Assembly (NCBI GenBank): GCA_005789975.1
Contig: SXWC01000121.1
Span: 1 to 8,493 of the forward strand
Source of the DNA: Planctomycetaceae bacterium
GTDB taxonomy: Bacteria > Planctomycetota > Planctomycetia > Pirellulales > UBA1268
DNA: 8,493 nucleotides
Direction: 5' to 3'
Part shown: one piece after another, positions 1 to 6,231 of the stretch
Numbering within the stretch: the first letter of the stretch is position 1
How the letters are laid out: each line of letters opens with the position of its first letter
Program-made: the position numbers and the translations under genes
Notes under the pieces: generated by a model
What the model was told of the DNA's origin: nothing
What the model saw: the letters and a program-made list of their open reading frames with translations, nothing else
Databases searched by the model: none

Positions 1-121
1 CGGCGCCGTTGGGCCCGAGCAGGCCGACGATCTCCCCCTCCTCGACGTGAAAATCCACGCCATCGACGACCCGGCGGCGGCCGTAGTTTTTGACGAGGCC
101 TTCGACACTCAAGAGCGACAT
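1..121 (-). CDS. lptB: ABC transporter ATP-binding protein, N-terminal fragment (LptB-like)
   Basis: Only the first 40 codons lie in the window; the gene continues past the left edge. The protein begins [19 protein letters not shown] and runs into [13 protein letters not shown], the first half of a Walker A loop (GPNGAGKT in the family). The A-loop tyrosine is Tyr14. The wording (GRRRVVDGV, then [12 protein letters not shown]) is very close to LptB, the cytoplasmic ATPase of the LptBFG complex that extracts lipopolysaccharide from the inner membrane and drives its export. The start is supported by GGAG (complement of 130-133) 8 bases upstream of the ATG. It lies 50 bp downstream of lepB on the same strand, so the two may be cotranscribed. 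The ABC ATPase fold is certain; the LptB subtype is inferred from the N-terminus alone, and other two-component ABC exporters share parts of this pattern. Confidence 0.8.
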   Translation of the reverse strand, partial: MSLLSVEGLVKNYGRRRVVDGVDFHVEEGEIVGLLGPNGA

Positions 122-171
122 CCGTCCCACTCCATCGGTACGGCCCGGGCGCGGCCGGCCGACGGGGCCGC

Positions 172-1797
172 TCACCGCACGAACCGCATCCTCCCGAAGT
201 TGGGCCACGAGGGCAATCGCAAATCCCAGCCCCGGAACCGCAGGGGAACGCTCCACTTGGCCGGCACGGCATGGGGCCACCAGACGGCCAGCGCCCGGCC
301 GATCAGGAGCCGGCGGTCCACGTGGTGGCCCGTGAGCCACAGGCGGCTGTCCTTGCTGGCGGCCGAGTTGTCGCCGAGCATGAAGAACTGGTCGGAGCGG
401 AGCGGAAAGCCGAGGACATCCTCTTCCATGATCATGCTGTTGCGATCGATGTCCACCGCGCCGATGTAATAGATGTCGCGGAGCACCCGCAGATCGGTCA
501 CCCGCACGTCCGCGGCCAGGGCCCGCACGCCCACCGGCGCCAGGTCGCTCGCCTCCGCCGAGCCCGGTTCGGCCGCCGCGGCGCCGGCCTGCGGCGGGGT
601 TTGCGGCATCGGCCGCGCCCAGCTGGAGGGGCCGTCGAAGACGATCGTGCGGCCATCGACGAAGAGCGAAAGCTCGTCGTCCACGTTGGCGAAGAGGATC
701 TTCCAAGAGCCCCTGCCACGAAGCGGCGTCGAAGCCGTCGCCGCGTCGCTCGCGTCGCGGCCGGCCATCAGCAACCGCACGGCACCGTCGGCGAGATCGA
801 TCGTGAGCCGATGGCGTGCGGCCGCTTCGACGAGATCGAGCTCGACGACGCCCCCCGTGGAGCGACTCTCGAGGACCATCTCGACGGCGAGGTCGCCCAC
901 CGGATGCAGTCGCGTGGGATTGGTGTTGTAGGGCTGAAAGTCGTCAACCGGCACCGGCTGCGGCGTGGGCCGAGGACGGCCGCCCGCGCGGATGGTCCGC
1001 CAGTCTTCGCCGGAGGGGAGCAGGTGCCGGTAGCGGAGTTCGGCAGATTCGCCCGCGGCGCAGGTCGCCGCGAAGGACCGGCCGTCGTCGTCCGTCGTCC
1101 AGCGGCCGCCGCCGGCCGCGACCCAGTCGGCCCACGCGGTCGGCCAGTCGGCCCTGACGAGTTCCTCCGACACGTGCCGGCTGTCATGCACGCACTGCAG
1201 CATCGCGAGGAGTCGTTTCGGGGGCTTGCGGGCGATGACCGGCTCGGCGTCGTCCGTACTCGTCCAGATGTCGCCCCCCGCGATGAACACCGTCTCGCCC
1301 GGCAGGCCGACGAGCCGCTTGATGTAGTTGGTCTTGGCGTCTTCTGGATATTTGAAGACGACCACGTCCCAGCGCCGGGGCTCGGCGAAGTCGTAGACCA
1401 GCTTGTCGACGAGGATCCGGTCGCCGTTGAAGGAGGGATAGCGGGGGTCGGGCTGGCCACGGCCGATCGCGAGCGACATTTCGTTGCCGCAGTTGAAGCA
1501 GCGGGCCTTGGGCACGAGCCTGTCGGGCCGCACCCGCCCCGCCGCCTCGTCCCATTCCTGGCTGGCGCCCACGCGAAACTCGGCGGTGCAGGAGGAGCAG
1601 GTGAGATCCTTGTGCCGGCCCATCAGCGTCGGCGCCATCGAGCCGGTGGGGATCACGAACGCCTCGGCCTCGAACGCCCGGAAGAGCAGCGCCAGCGTGA
1701 AGGCCACGACGATCGACTCGACCGTCTCGCGACCGCCGGCCAGAGGATTGCGGACGATGTCGGCGGACGCCGTGCCGCGACGAGAAACCGACGACAT
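172..1797 (-). CDS. lepB: Signal peptidase I with zinc-ribbon and large beta-rich insertions
   Basis: This membrane serine protease (family S26) removes signal peptides from exported preproteins. At 541 residues it is much longer than typical SPase I (about 180-330). One membrane segment lies at about 27-45, followed by box B with catalytic Ser53 (PTGSMAPTL). An insertion at about 60-115 carries two CxxC pairs, Cys67/70 and Cys100/103, which look like a zinc ribbon. The core resumes with [14 protein letters not shown] and box [13 protein letters not shown], with the general-base Lys160. A second insertion of about 265 residues (about 175-440) precedes box [16 protein letters not shown] (471-485). 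Its later half (about 300-440), with [14 protein letters not shown] and LFVDGR, resembles a laminin-G/concanavalin-type beta sandwich. The catalytic dyad and core boxes are all present, so it should be active. The start has GGAG 7 bases upstream. It sits 136 bp downstream of the tlpA-like gene and 50 bp upstream of the lptB-like gene. Confidence 0.95.
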   Translation of the reverse strand: MSSVSRRGTASADIVRNPLAGGRETVESIVVAFTLALLFRAFEAEAFVIPTGSMAPTLMGRHKDLTCSSCTAEFRVGASQEWDEAAGRVRPDRLVPKARCFNCGNEMSLAIGRGQPDPRYPSFNGDRILVDKLVYDFAEPRRWDVVVFKYPEDAKTNYIKRLVGLPGETVFIAGGDIWTSTDDAEPVIARKPPKRLLAMLQCVHDSRHVSEELVRADWPTAWADWVAAGGGRWTTDDDGRSFAATCAAGESAELRYRHLLPSGEDWRTIRAGGRPRPTPQPVPVDDFQPYNTNPTRLHPVGDLAVEMVLESRSTGGVVELDLVEAAARHRLTIDLADGAVRLLMAGRDASDAATASTPLRGRGSWKILFANVDDELSLFVDGRTIVFDGPSSWARPMPQTPPQAGAAAAEPGSAEASDLAPVGVRALAADVRVTDLRVLRDIYYIGAVDIDRNSMIMEEDVLGFPLRSDQFFMLGDNSAASKDSRLWLTGHHVDRRLLIGRALAVWWPHAVPAKWSVPLRFRGWDLRLPSWPNFGRMRFVR

Positions 1798-1864
1798 GCG
1801 GGCGCTCCAGCGGAAAGCGGAAACACGGATGCGGCAACGGCTTCGTTTCCGCGGGAAGACAGGG

Positions 1865-1894
1865 AGTCTACCGCCCCTCGCGTAACGCCCTCAA
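1865..1894 (-). promoter_or_regulatory. Candidate sigma-70-type promoter for lepB
   Basis: On the minus strand TTGAGG (complement of 1889-1894) and TAGACT (complement of 1865-1870) are separated by 18 bp. Each hexamer matches 4 of 6 consensus bases. Transcription would start about 60 bp before the lepB ATG. This would let lepB be expressed apart from the tlpA-like gene, whose stop is 136 bp upstream. In GC-rich DNA such matches arise by chance, so this is tentative. Confidence 0.3.
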
Positions 1895-1896
1895 CC

Positions 1897-1912
1897 AGCC
1901 GCTGCAGCGGCT
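1897..1912. repeat. 16-bp perfect palindrome in the tlpA-lepB gap
   Basis: AGCCGCTGCAGCGGCT is a perfect 16-base palindrome, 21 bases past the tlpA-like stop and just upstream of the candidate lepB -35 box. As RNA it could fold with 6 pairs and a TGCA loop. No T-run follows it on the minus strand (GGTTGAGG), so it is a poor intrinsic terminator. A protein-binding site near the lepB promoter is the alternative. Chance is also possible at this GC content. Confidence 0.35.
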
Positions 1913-1933
1913 CGGGCGCGGGGTGACAGAAGC

Positions 1934-2521
1934 TCAGGGCCGGGGAGCGTCCAGGAGTTGCCGCACCGTCGCTTCGACGTCGTCGTAGGTGAAGGGCCTG
2001 CCGAGCGTCTTCGAGGCGAAGTCGTCGTCGTACCGCGTGGCGAGCGAGCCGTCGGGCCGCCAGATGAACACCGCCGGCACGCTCGTCAGGTCGAGTTTGC
2101 GGTACATCACGTCGGCCTCCTCGCGGGAGAGCATGTTGCACACGTCGCCGGCCCCGACCTGTTCGAGGAATCCGCGGACGCGAGGCAGCGACTCCTCGGG
2201 GGTGCCGATTCCCTCGTAATCGAAGGCCAGCGACAGGCAGGCGATCCGGTCGGGATGGGCGGCGGCGAGCGAGACGAGCCGGGGAAACTCCTTGACGCAT
2301 GGCGGGCAAGACGTGCTCCAGCAGTCGAGCACCACGACCTTGCCCCTGTGGGCCGCCACGGCCGCCAGGAGGCCCTCGTGATCGACGATTTCCAGGCCGA
2401 CGTCGCCCCCCTCCGCCTCGCCCAGGGCCGGTGGCATCCCGCCGTCACAAAGCCAGCCGCAGCCCGCCAGCATGATGGCGAGGGTTTGCAGTGTCGTTCG
2501 CCGGCCGCACAATCCGCTCAT
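1934..2521 (-). CDS. TlpA-like thiol-disulfide oxidoreductase, predicted lipoprotein
   Basis: This is a 195-residue thioredoxin-fold protein. The N-terminus has a short charged region, a hydrophobic stretch and a lipobox LAGC with the lipidated cysteine at 21, so it is probably tethered to the outer face of the membrane. The active site is WSTSCPPCVKEFP with the redox pair Cys72/Cys75, preceded by GKVVVLDCW. A cis-proline loop follows at TSVPAVFIWRPDG (Pro149). These are hallmarks of the TlpA/ResA/AhpC-TSA group that reduces or exchanges disulfides outside the cytoplasm, for example on apocytochromes. The ATG is chosen because it gives a complete lipoprotein signal and has GGAG 10 bases upstream. 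A much longer in-frame extension exists but reads as low-complexity Arg/Pro and crosses the divergent trmH-like gene. Extra cysteines at 25, 67, 95 and 128 are unusual. The natural substrate cannot be told; the cytochrome peroxidase nearby is a possible but unproven client. Confidence 0.9.
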   Translation of the reverse strand: MSGLCGRRTTLQTLAIMLAGCGWLCDGGMPPALGEAEGGDVGLEIVDHEGLLAAVAAHRGKVVVLDCWSTSCPPCVKEFPRLVSLAAAHPDRIACLSLAFDYEGIGTPEESLPRVRGFLEQVGAGDVCNMLSREEADVMYRKLDLTSVPAVFIWRPDGSLATRYDDDFASKTLGRPFTYDDVEATVRQLLDAPRP

Positions 2522-2563
2522 CCAGTTCCCGCTCCGCAGTTCGTGCTTCAAGACCCCAGTGCC

Positions 2564-3079
2564 ATGCCGCGGTTCGAACACATCCGTCACAAGCCTCCCG
2601 AGCAGCTCGCGTCGGCCCGCGAACTGATCGTGGCCTGCGCGGCCATGCGGAGCCATGTGAACCTCTCCCATATCGTACGGACCTGCGGCTGTTTCGGCAT
2701 CGCCCGGGTCGTGGCCTGCGGCGCCGCCGGCGTTCATGGCCGGATCGCGCGAGACGGCGCCGCATCGGTGGAGGTCGCCGTGCATCGCAGCCTGCCGCCG
2801 GTGCTCGACCGGCTGCGGGCGGAGGGTTACGAACTGGTCGGACTCGAGCAGACCACCCGCTCGGAGAGCCTGTTCACCTTCGGCTTCGCGAGCCGCACCG
2901 TGCTCGTGATCGGCAATGAACGGACGGGGCTCGAGCAGGACGAGCTCGACCGTCTCGACCGCGTGGCGGAGATTCCGATGGCCGGCCTGCCGCACAGCCT
3001 CAACGCGGCGACATCGGCGGCGATCGCCATCTACGAATACTGCCGGCAGTGGCCACCGCCCCCCGGGTCGCAGGCATGA
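2564..3079 (+). CDS. SpoU/TrmH-family RNA 2'-O-ribose methyltransferase
   Basis: The 171-residue product has the three SpoU motifs in order. Motif 1 is NLSHIVRTCGCFGI with Asn33 and catalytic-type Arg39. Motif 2 is VLVIGNERTGLEQ with Glu119. Motif 3 is IPMAGLPHSLNAATSAAIAIYEY with Ser145 and Asn147. Motifs 2 and 3 form the trefoil-knot S-adenosylmethionine site. Such enzymes methylate the ribose 2'-OH of tRNA (TrmH on G18, TrmL on position 34) or of 23S rRNA. The size is nearer the minimal single-domain enzymes than the longer rRNA enzymes with an L30e-like extension. The N-terminus, FEHIRHKPPEQL then RELIVAC, looks lineage-specific. The ATG is chosen because homologous sequence seems to begin there. 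No Shine-Dalgarno is visible, and an in-frame GTG at 2543 is an alternative. Its stop overlaps the next start (ATGA). It is divergent from the tlpA-like gene, 42 bp away. Which RNA it modifies is not determined. Confidence 0.92.
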   Translation: MPRFEHIRHKPPEQLASARELIVACAAMRSHVNLSHIVRTCGCFGIARVVACGAAGVHGRIARDGAASVEVAVHRSLPPVLDRLRAEGYELVGLEQTTRSESLFTFGFASRTVLVIGNERTGLEQDELDRLDRVAEIPMAGLPHSLNAATSAAIAIYEYCRQWPPPPGSQA

Positions 3080-4014
3080 CGCTCGTGATCGGCACCGACG
3101 AGGCGGGCTACGGCCCGAACCTCGGACCGCTCGTCGTGGCCGCCACGGCTTGGCGGGTGAACGCCGGCGCCGACCCGGCCCTGCTCGAGGAGGCCTTCGC
3201 CCGCTCCGCCGCGGCGGCGGGGCCGCTGTGGGGTGATTCCAAGCGGATCTTCCGCGGCGGCGCCGGGTTTGCGGCGCTCGAACGCGGCGCGGTGGCCGGA
3301 CTCGCGTTGGCGACGGGGAGTGTGCCGGCGGCATGGCGGGAGCTCGCGCCCGATTCAACCGCCGCCCACGACCGCGAGTCGGTCCCGCCCGAGGCGGCCG
3401 TGCGCGACACGCTCCCGCTCCCGCGCGAATCCGCCGCGGCCGACTGCCTGGAGATCGCCGGCCGCGCCGCAAAAGCCCTGGCTGCGTGGGGTGTGACGCT
3501 CGTGACGGTCCGCTGCCGGGTCATCCAGCCGGGGGAGTTCAACCGGCTGCTGGCCGCGGGCCTCAACAAGAGCGACATCCTTTCCCAGGCCACGCTCGGC
3601 CTCGCGGCGCCGCTCGCGGCCGGGGCGCGGAGCGAGCCGGTGGTCGTGTGGTGCGACCGTCACGGCGGGCGGCGCCGGTACGCGCCGCTCGTGTCGCGGG
3701 CGGTCGGGGCTCCGCTCGTGCAGGTCGTCGAGGAAACCCCGGAGCGGTCGGTGTATCTCGCGCCCGATGCGTCGTGTCGTTTCGAGTTTTGCGTGCGGGG
3801 TGAATCGCGGCTGCCGGTCGCGGTGGCGAGCATGACGGCGAAGTATGTCCGCGAGATTTCGATGCACGCATTCAACGCCTTCTGGGGCTCGCGTCAGCCG
3901 GGGCTCGGACCGACCGCGGGATATCCCGTCGATGCCGCCCGCTGGAGGGACGAGGCGGCGGCGGCCGTGCACCGGGAGGGCTGCGGCTGGGACGAGCTCT
4001 GGCGGCGGGCCTGA
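3076..4014 (+). CDS. Divergent type 2 ribonuclease H (RNase HII/HIII-like)
   Basis: The 312-residue protein opens with IGTDEAGYGPNLGPLVVAA, clearly related to the first catalytic block of RNase HII/HIII (DEAGRGP in HII), giving Asp8 and Glu9. GDSKRI (Asp54-Lys56) matches the family DSK motif. VVVWCDRHGG supplies a third acid, Asp194. ASMTAKYVREISMHAF parallels the HII block SIVAKVTRD, with Glu260 where HII has Asp. GYPVDAARW (282-290) matches the GYPT-type tail. The predicted quartet D-E-D-E is that of RNase HIII, yet the first block is HII-like and the N-terminal HIII domain is absent. The usual GRG or GKG motif reads GYG. About 130 residues separate the DSK motif from Asp194, longer than in normal RNase HII. 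Canonical enzymes cut the RNA strand of RNA:DNA hybrids or remove single ribonucleotides from DNA; whether this one does is inference. The ATG overlaps the upstream methyltransferase stop as ATGA, so translation is probably coupled. Confidence 0.75.
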   Translation: MTLVIGTDEAGYGPNLGPLVVAATAWRVNAGADPALLEEAFARSAAAAGPLWGDSKRIFRGGAGFAALERGAVAGLALATGSVPAAWRELAPDSTAAHDRESVPPEAAVRDTLPLPRESAAADCLEIAGRAAKALAAWGVTLVTVRCRVIQPGEFNRLLAAGLNKSDILSQATLGLAAPLAAGARSEPVVVWCDRHGGRRRYAPLVSRAVGAPLVQVVEETPERSVYLAPDASCRFEFCVRGESRLPVAVASMTAKYVREISMHAFNAFWGSRQPGLGPTAGYPVDAARWRDEAAAAVHREGCGWDELWRRA

Positions 4015-4086
4015 AGCGGATGTCGGCGAGGTGGAGGGCGGCGCCCCACGTTCGCGGTCGTGGCATGGCGACGGAATGCCGCCGCC

Positions 4087-4115
4087 TTGCCCGCCGCGGC
4101 AGCGGCCGCCACAAT
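4087..4115 (+). promoter_or_regulatory. Candidate promoter for a leaderless sixA mRNA
   Basis: TTGCCC (4087-4092) and CACAAT (4110-4115) are separated by exactly 17 bp. Each matches 4 of 6 consensus bases. The -10 box ends only 7 bases before the ATG at 4123, so transcription would start at or next to the start codon. There is no Shine-Dalgarno between box and ATG (CGCCCCC), which agrees with a leaderless message. Confidence 0.45.
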
Positions 4116-4122
4116 CGCCCCC

Positions 4123-4620
4123 ATGAGCATGATCACGACCCGACTGTATGTCGTCAGGCACGCGACGGCCGAGGATCTCTCGGCCGATGGTGGCGATCAC
4201 TCGCGACGGCTGACCCGCAAGGGTCGCAAGCGATTCGCCCGACTCGTCCGCCGACTCGTCCGCGGAGGCATGGAGATCGACGTCATCGCCACCAGTCCGC
4301 TCGTGAGGACGATGGAAACCGCCGAAATCCTCGCCGCTGAACTTCCGCGGCGGCCCCGAATCGAGGTCGTCGAGCCGCTCGCCCCGGGATCCGACTGGCA
4401 CAAACTGGTGGAGTGGACGATCCGTCAGGATGCGGCCAGCGTGGCCTGGGTGGGGCACGCGCCGTGCGTCGGCCGACTGATCGCGAGGTCGATCGGAGAC
4501 GGTTCGGCGGGGGTCAGGATGCAGAAAGGGGCGGTGGCGGCGATCGCCCTCGATGACGGCCCGGGCCAGCCCGGGGAACTGGAATGGCTGGTGACCCCCG
4601 ATTTCATCGGCCGCCGGTAG
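4123..4620 (+). CDS. sixA: SixA-like histidine phosphatase superfamily protein
   Basis: The 165-residue cytoplasmic protein belongs to the histidine phosphatase (phosphoglycerate mutase-like) superfamily, SixA branch. The phosphate pocket begins with LYVVRHATAE, where Arg12 and the nucleophile His13 sit. TSPLVRTMETAEIL provides Arg62. The second catalytic histidine is His112 in VGHAPCVGRL. Length and the RHATAE form fit SixA, which in E. coli removes phosphate from histidine phosphotransfer domains; recent work links it to the nitrogen phosphotransferase system. No sensor kinase or phosphotransfer gene lies nearby, so the substrate is open. The ATG at 4123 is preferred over one at 4060, because the added residues would be an Ala-rich stretch and the phosphatase fold starts soon after 4123. 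A second ATG at 4129 is also possible. The gene is 108 bp past the RNase H-like gene with its own promoter candidate, so it is probably separately transcribed. Confidence 0.88.
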   Translation: MSMITTRLYVVRHATAEDLSADGGDHSRRLTRKGRKRFARLVRRLVRGGMEIDVIATSPLVRTMETAEILAAELPRRPRIEVVEPLAPGSDWHKLVEWTIRQDAASVAWVGHAPCVGRLIARSIGDGSAGVRMQKGAVAAIALDDGPGQPGELEWLVTPDFIGRR

Positions 4621-4644
4621 GCGGATCGGGTCGTCCGGCGGCCG
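4608..4644 (+). terminator. Inverted repeat over the sixA stop, possible terminator
   Basis: CGGCCGCCGG (4608-4617) and CCGGCGGCCG (4635-4644) are perfect 10-bp complementary arms with a 17-base loop. The left arm is the last sixA codons and the loop begins with the TAG stop. The stem is almost pure G:C and would be strong. What follows is GGGCGGAAGCGACTG with no T-run, so it is not a classical intrinsic terminator. It could still pause polymerase or protect the 3' end before the peroxidase promoter starting at about 4657. Confidence 0.4.
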
Positions 4645-4656
4645 GGGCGGAAGCGA

Positions 4657-4685
4657 CTGTTCGCCTGTTTCGAAGCACTTATAAT
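4657..4685 (+). promoter_or_regulatory. Candidate promoter of the cytochrome peroxidase-ROK kinase operon
   Basis: TATAAT at 4680-4685 is a perfect -10 consensus, rare in sequence this GC-rich. The -35 position 17 bp upstream (4657-4662, CTGTTC) is weak. Transcription would start near 4692, leaving a leader of about 50 bases before the GTG start at 4741. No clear operator for a redox or iron regulator was recognised around it. Confidence 0.55.
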
Positions 4686-4730
4686 GCTCTCGCGGTTTAC
4701 CGGACGACACCCGCCGAGTCACCCCCGAGT

Positions 4731-4734
4731 GAGG
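4731..4734 (+). promoter_or_regulatory. Shine-Dalgarno that sets a GTG start
   Basis: GAGG lies within GTGAGG, 6 bases before GTG at 4741. It favours this GTG over the ATG at 4684, which overlaps the -10 box, and over ATGs at 4753 and 4762, which are less well spaced. Confidence 0.55.
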
Positions 4735-4740
4735 TTTTAC

Positions 4741-6231
4741 GTGTCCATCTGCATGTGCGACATGTCTTCACGACCCGCCGCCTGGTGTGGTCGTCCTCTG
4801 GCTCTCCTGGCGGTCCTCTCGGCCGGGATCGCGATCGGCTGCTCACCTGCGGGCGGCCCGATCGCCCGCGAAGACATCGTGGAGATCGAGACCATCGAGA
4901 TGGAACCGGCGGCCGTGAACCCGCCGGCCGCCGCATCGGCCTCCCAGACGATCGACGAGTCGCGGAAGGAGGTCGATGAACGGACCGCCGCCGCCGATCG
5001 GGCGATCGACGCCGCCGCCGCCGCACCGCCGGAGCAGGTCGCGCCGGAGAAGGTCGCGCCGGAGCAGGTCGCGCCGGAGAAGGTCGCGATGGAGAAGGTC
5101 GCGTTGGGCGAGCCCGCGCTCACCGCGGGCGTGCCCGGCTCAGGCCCGATCACGCTGGCGGAAATCGACGCCTGGCTGGCCGACCCCAGAAACTTCAGCG
5201 TGCTCGAGCCGGTGCTGCCCCTGGGGCTTTCCCAGGGTGCCGCGCAGATCACCGGACTCGACACCAATCCGCTCACTCGTGCCAAGATCGAACTCGGGCG
5301 GCAGCTCTACTTCGATCCACGACTCTCGTCCGATTCGACCGTGAGTTGTGCGAGTTGTCATAGTCCGACCGAAGGCTATTCGGCCCATACGAAGACCGGT
5401 GTCGGTATCCGCGGCCAGCTCGGCGGCCGCAACTCGCCGGTGTCGTACAACCGGATTCTCTCGGGCAAGCAGTTCTGGGATGGGCGCGTCGATTCGCTCG
5501 AGGCCCAGGCGGTGGGGCCGATCCAGAATCCGATCGAGATGGGTTTCACGCACGAGGGCGTCGTCAAGCGGCTCTCGGAAAACCCCGTCTACAAGAAGCA
5601 GTTCGACATGGTCTTCGGCGAGCTCACCATCGACCGGGTGGGTCAGGCGATCGCCGCCTTCGAGCGGGTGCTCGTCACGGCCCCCTCGCCCTACGATTTC
5701 GGTGAACAGTTGCGGTCGTTCGCAGGGATCGACGCGGAGGACATCGCCGACGATCCCGAACTCGCGGCGAAGTTCAAGGCGGCCACGGCCGCCGCCGAGG
5801 CCCAACCCATGTCGGATTCGGCGAAGCGGGGGCGGGACATCTTCTTCACCGAGAAGGGCAACTGCACCGCGTGCCACGTCGGCGCCAACCTCGCCGACGA
5901 GCAGTACCACAATCTCGGGGTCGGCATGGATCAGGAGAAGCCCGACCTCGGCCGGTTCGTGGTCACGAAGGACGAGAAGGACACGGGCGCCTTCAAGACG
6001 CCGACGGTGCGGAACGTGGCCCTCTCGGCCCCCTACATGCACGACGGCTCGGTGGCCACGCTCGAGGAGGTGGTCGAGTGGTACGACAAGGGCGGTCACC
6101 CGAATCCCCACCTCAGCGAGAAGATCCGGCCCCTCCGGCTCACTGCGGAGGAGAAGGCCGATCTGGTCGAGTTCATGAAGGCCTGCACCGGCCCGACGCC
6201 GACGGTCGAAACGAGCCGTCTGCCGGAATGA
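4741..6231 (+). CDS. Diheme cytochrome c peroxidase (CCP/MauG family), predicted lipoprotein
   Basis: The 496-residue product from the GTG has an N-terminal hydrophobic stretch (about 20-33) ending in AIGC, a plausible lipobox with Cys34, so it is probably anchored outside the inner membrane. Next comes an acidic Ala/Pro-rich linker (about 35-125) with five pentapeptide repeats PE(Q/K)VA at 97-121. The catalytic part starts near 140. Two heme c sites are seen: CASCH (203-207) after LGRQLYFDPRLSSDSTVSC, and CTACH (375-379) after GRDIFFTEKGN. Other family hallmarks are GKQFWDGRVDSLEAQAVGPI, NPIEMG and TPTVRNVALSAPYMHDGS. Classical members reduce hydrogen peroxide with electrons from small cytochromes; MauG relatives oxidise protein side chains. 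Peroxide reduction is the likelier role but unproven. The N-terminal tail has cysteines at 4, 6 and 16, unusual in a signal peptide. ATGs at 4753 and 4762 are alternative starts. The 3' end overlaps the ROK kinase start as ATGA. Confidence 0.93.
   Translation: MSICMCDMSSRPAAWCGRPLALLAVLSAGIAIGCSPAGGPIAREDIVEIETIEMEPAAVNPPAAASASQTIDESRKEVDERTAAADRAIDAAAAAPPEQVAPEKVAPEQVAPEKVAMEKVALGEPALTAGVPGSGPITLAEIDAWLADPRNFSVLEPVLPLGLSQGAAQITGLDTNPLTRAKIELGRQLYFDPRLSSDSTVSCASCHSPTEGYSAHTKTGVGIRGQLGGRNSPVSYNRILSGKQFWDGRVDSLEAQAVGPIQNPIEMGFTHEGVVKRLSENPVYKKQFDMVFGELTIDRVGQAIAAFERVLVTAPSPYDFGEQLRSFAGIDAEDIADDPELAAKFKAATAAAEAQPMSDSAKRGRDIFFTEKGNCTACHVGANLADEQYHNLGVGMDQEKPDLGRFVVTKDEKDTGAFKTPTVRNVALSAPYMHDGSVATLEEVVEWYDKGGHPNPHLSEKIRPLRLTAEEKADLVEFMKACTGPTPTVETSRLPE
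5029..5103 (+). repeat. Five 15-bp tandem repeats coding PE(Q/K)VA
   Basis: The units start at 5029, 5044, 5059, 5074 and 5089 and read CCGGAGCAGGTCGCG or CCGGAGAAGGTCGCG; the last begins ATG in place of CCG. Q and K types alternate in units 1-4, so there is also a 30-bp period. Near identity at third positions suggests recent duplication or slippage. Because the unit is a multiple of three, copy-number change keeps the frame and alters only the linker between the lipid anchor and the heme domains. Confidence 0.9.

Noticed and set aside
152..161. CGGCCGGCCG palindrome between lepB and the lptB-like gene
   Set aside because: A 10-base GC palindrome is expected by chance here and no T-run or promoter accompanies it.
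271..1926. 551-codon open frame on the plus strand opposite lepB
   Set aside because: It is antisense to a gene with clear catalytic motifs, is rich in Arg/Gly/Ala/His/Asp and shows no recognisable domain. Long antisense frames are expected at this GC content.
1958..2563. Upstream extension of the methyltransferase frame
   Set aside because: It runs antisense through the TlpA-like gene, and family similarity begins only near 2564.
2522..3472. Long N-terminal extension of the TlpA-like frame upstream of its lipoprotein start
   Set aside because: It overlaps the divergent methyltransferase and RNase H-like genes, is low-complexity, and would destroy a good lipoprotein signal peptide that has its own Shine-Dalgarno.
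3355..4722. 455-codon open frame on the minus strand across the RNase H-like gene, sixA and the gap
   Set aside because: It spans two convincing plus-strand genes, a promoter and an intergenic gap, and its product is low-complexity Arg/Pro-rich without motifs.
5140..6111. 323-codon minus-strand frame opposite the cytochrome peroxidase
   Set aside because: It is the mirror of a conserved diheme gene and shows no domain of its own.
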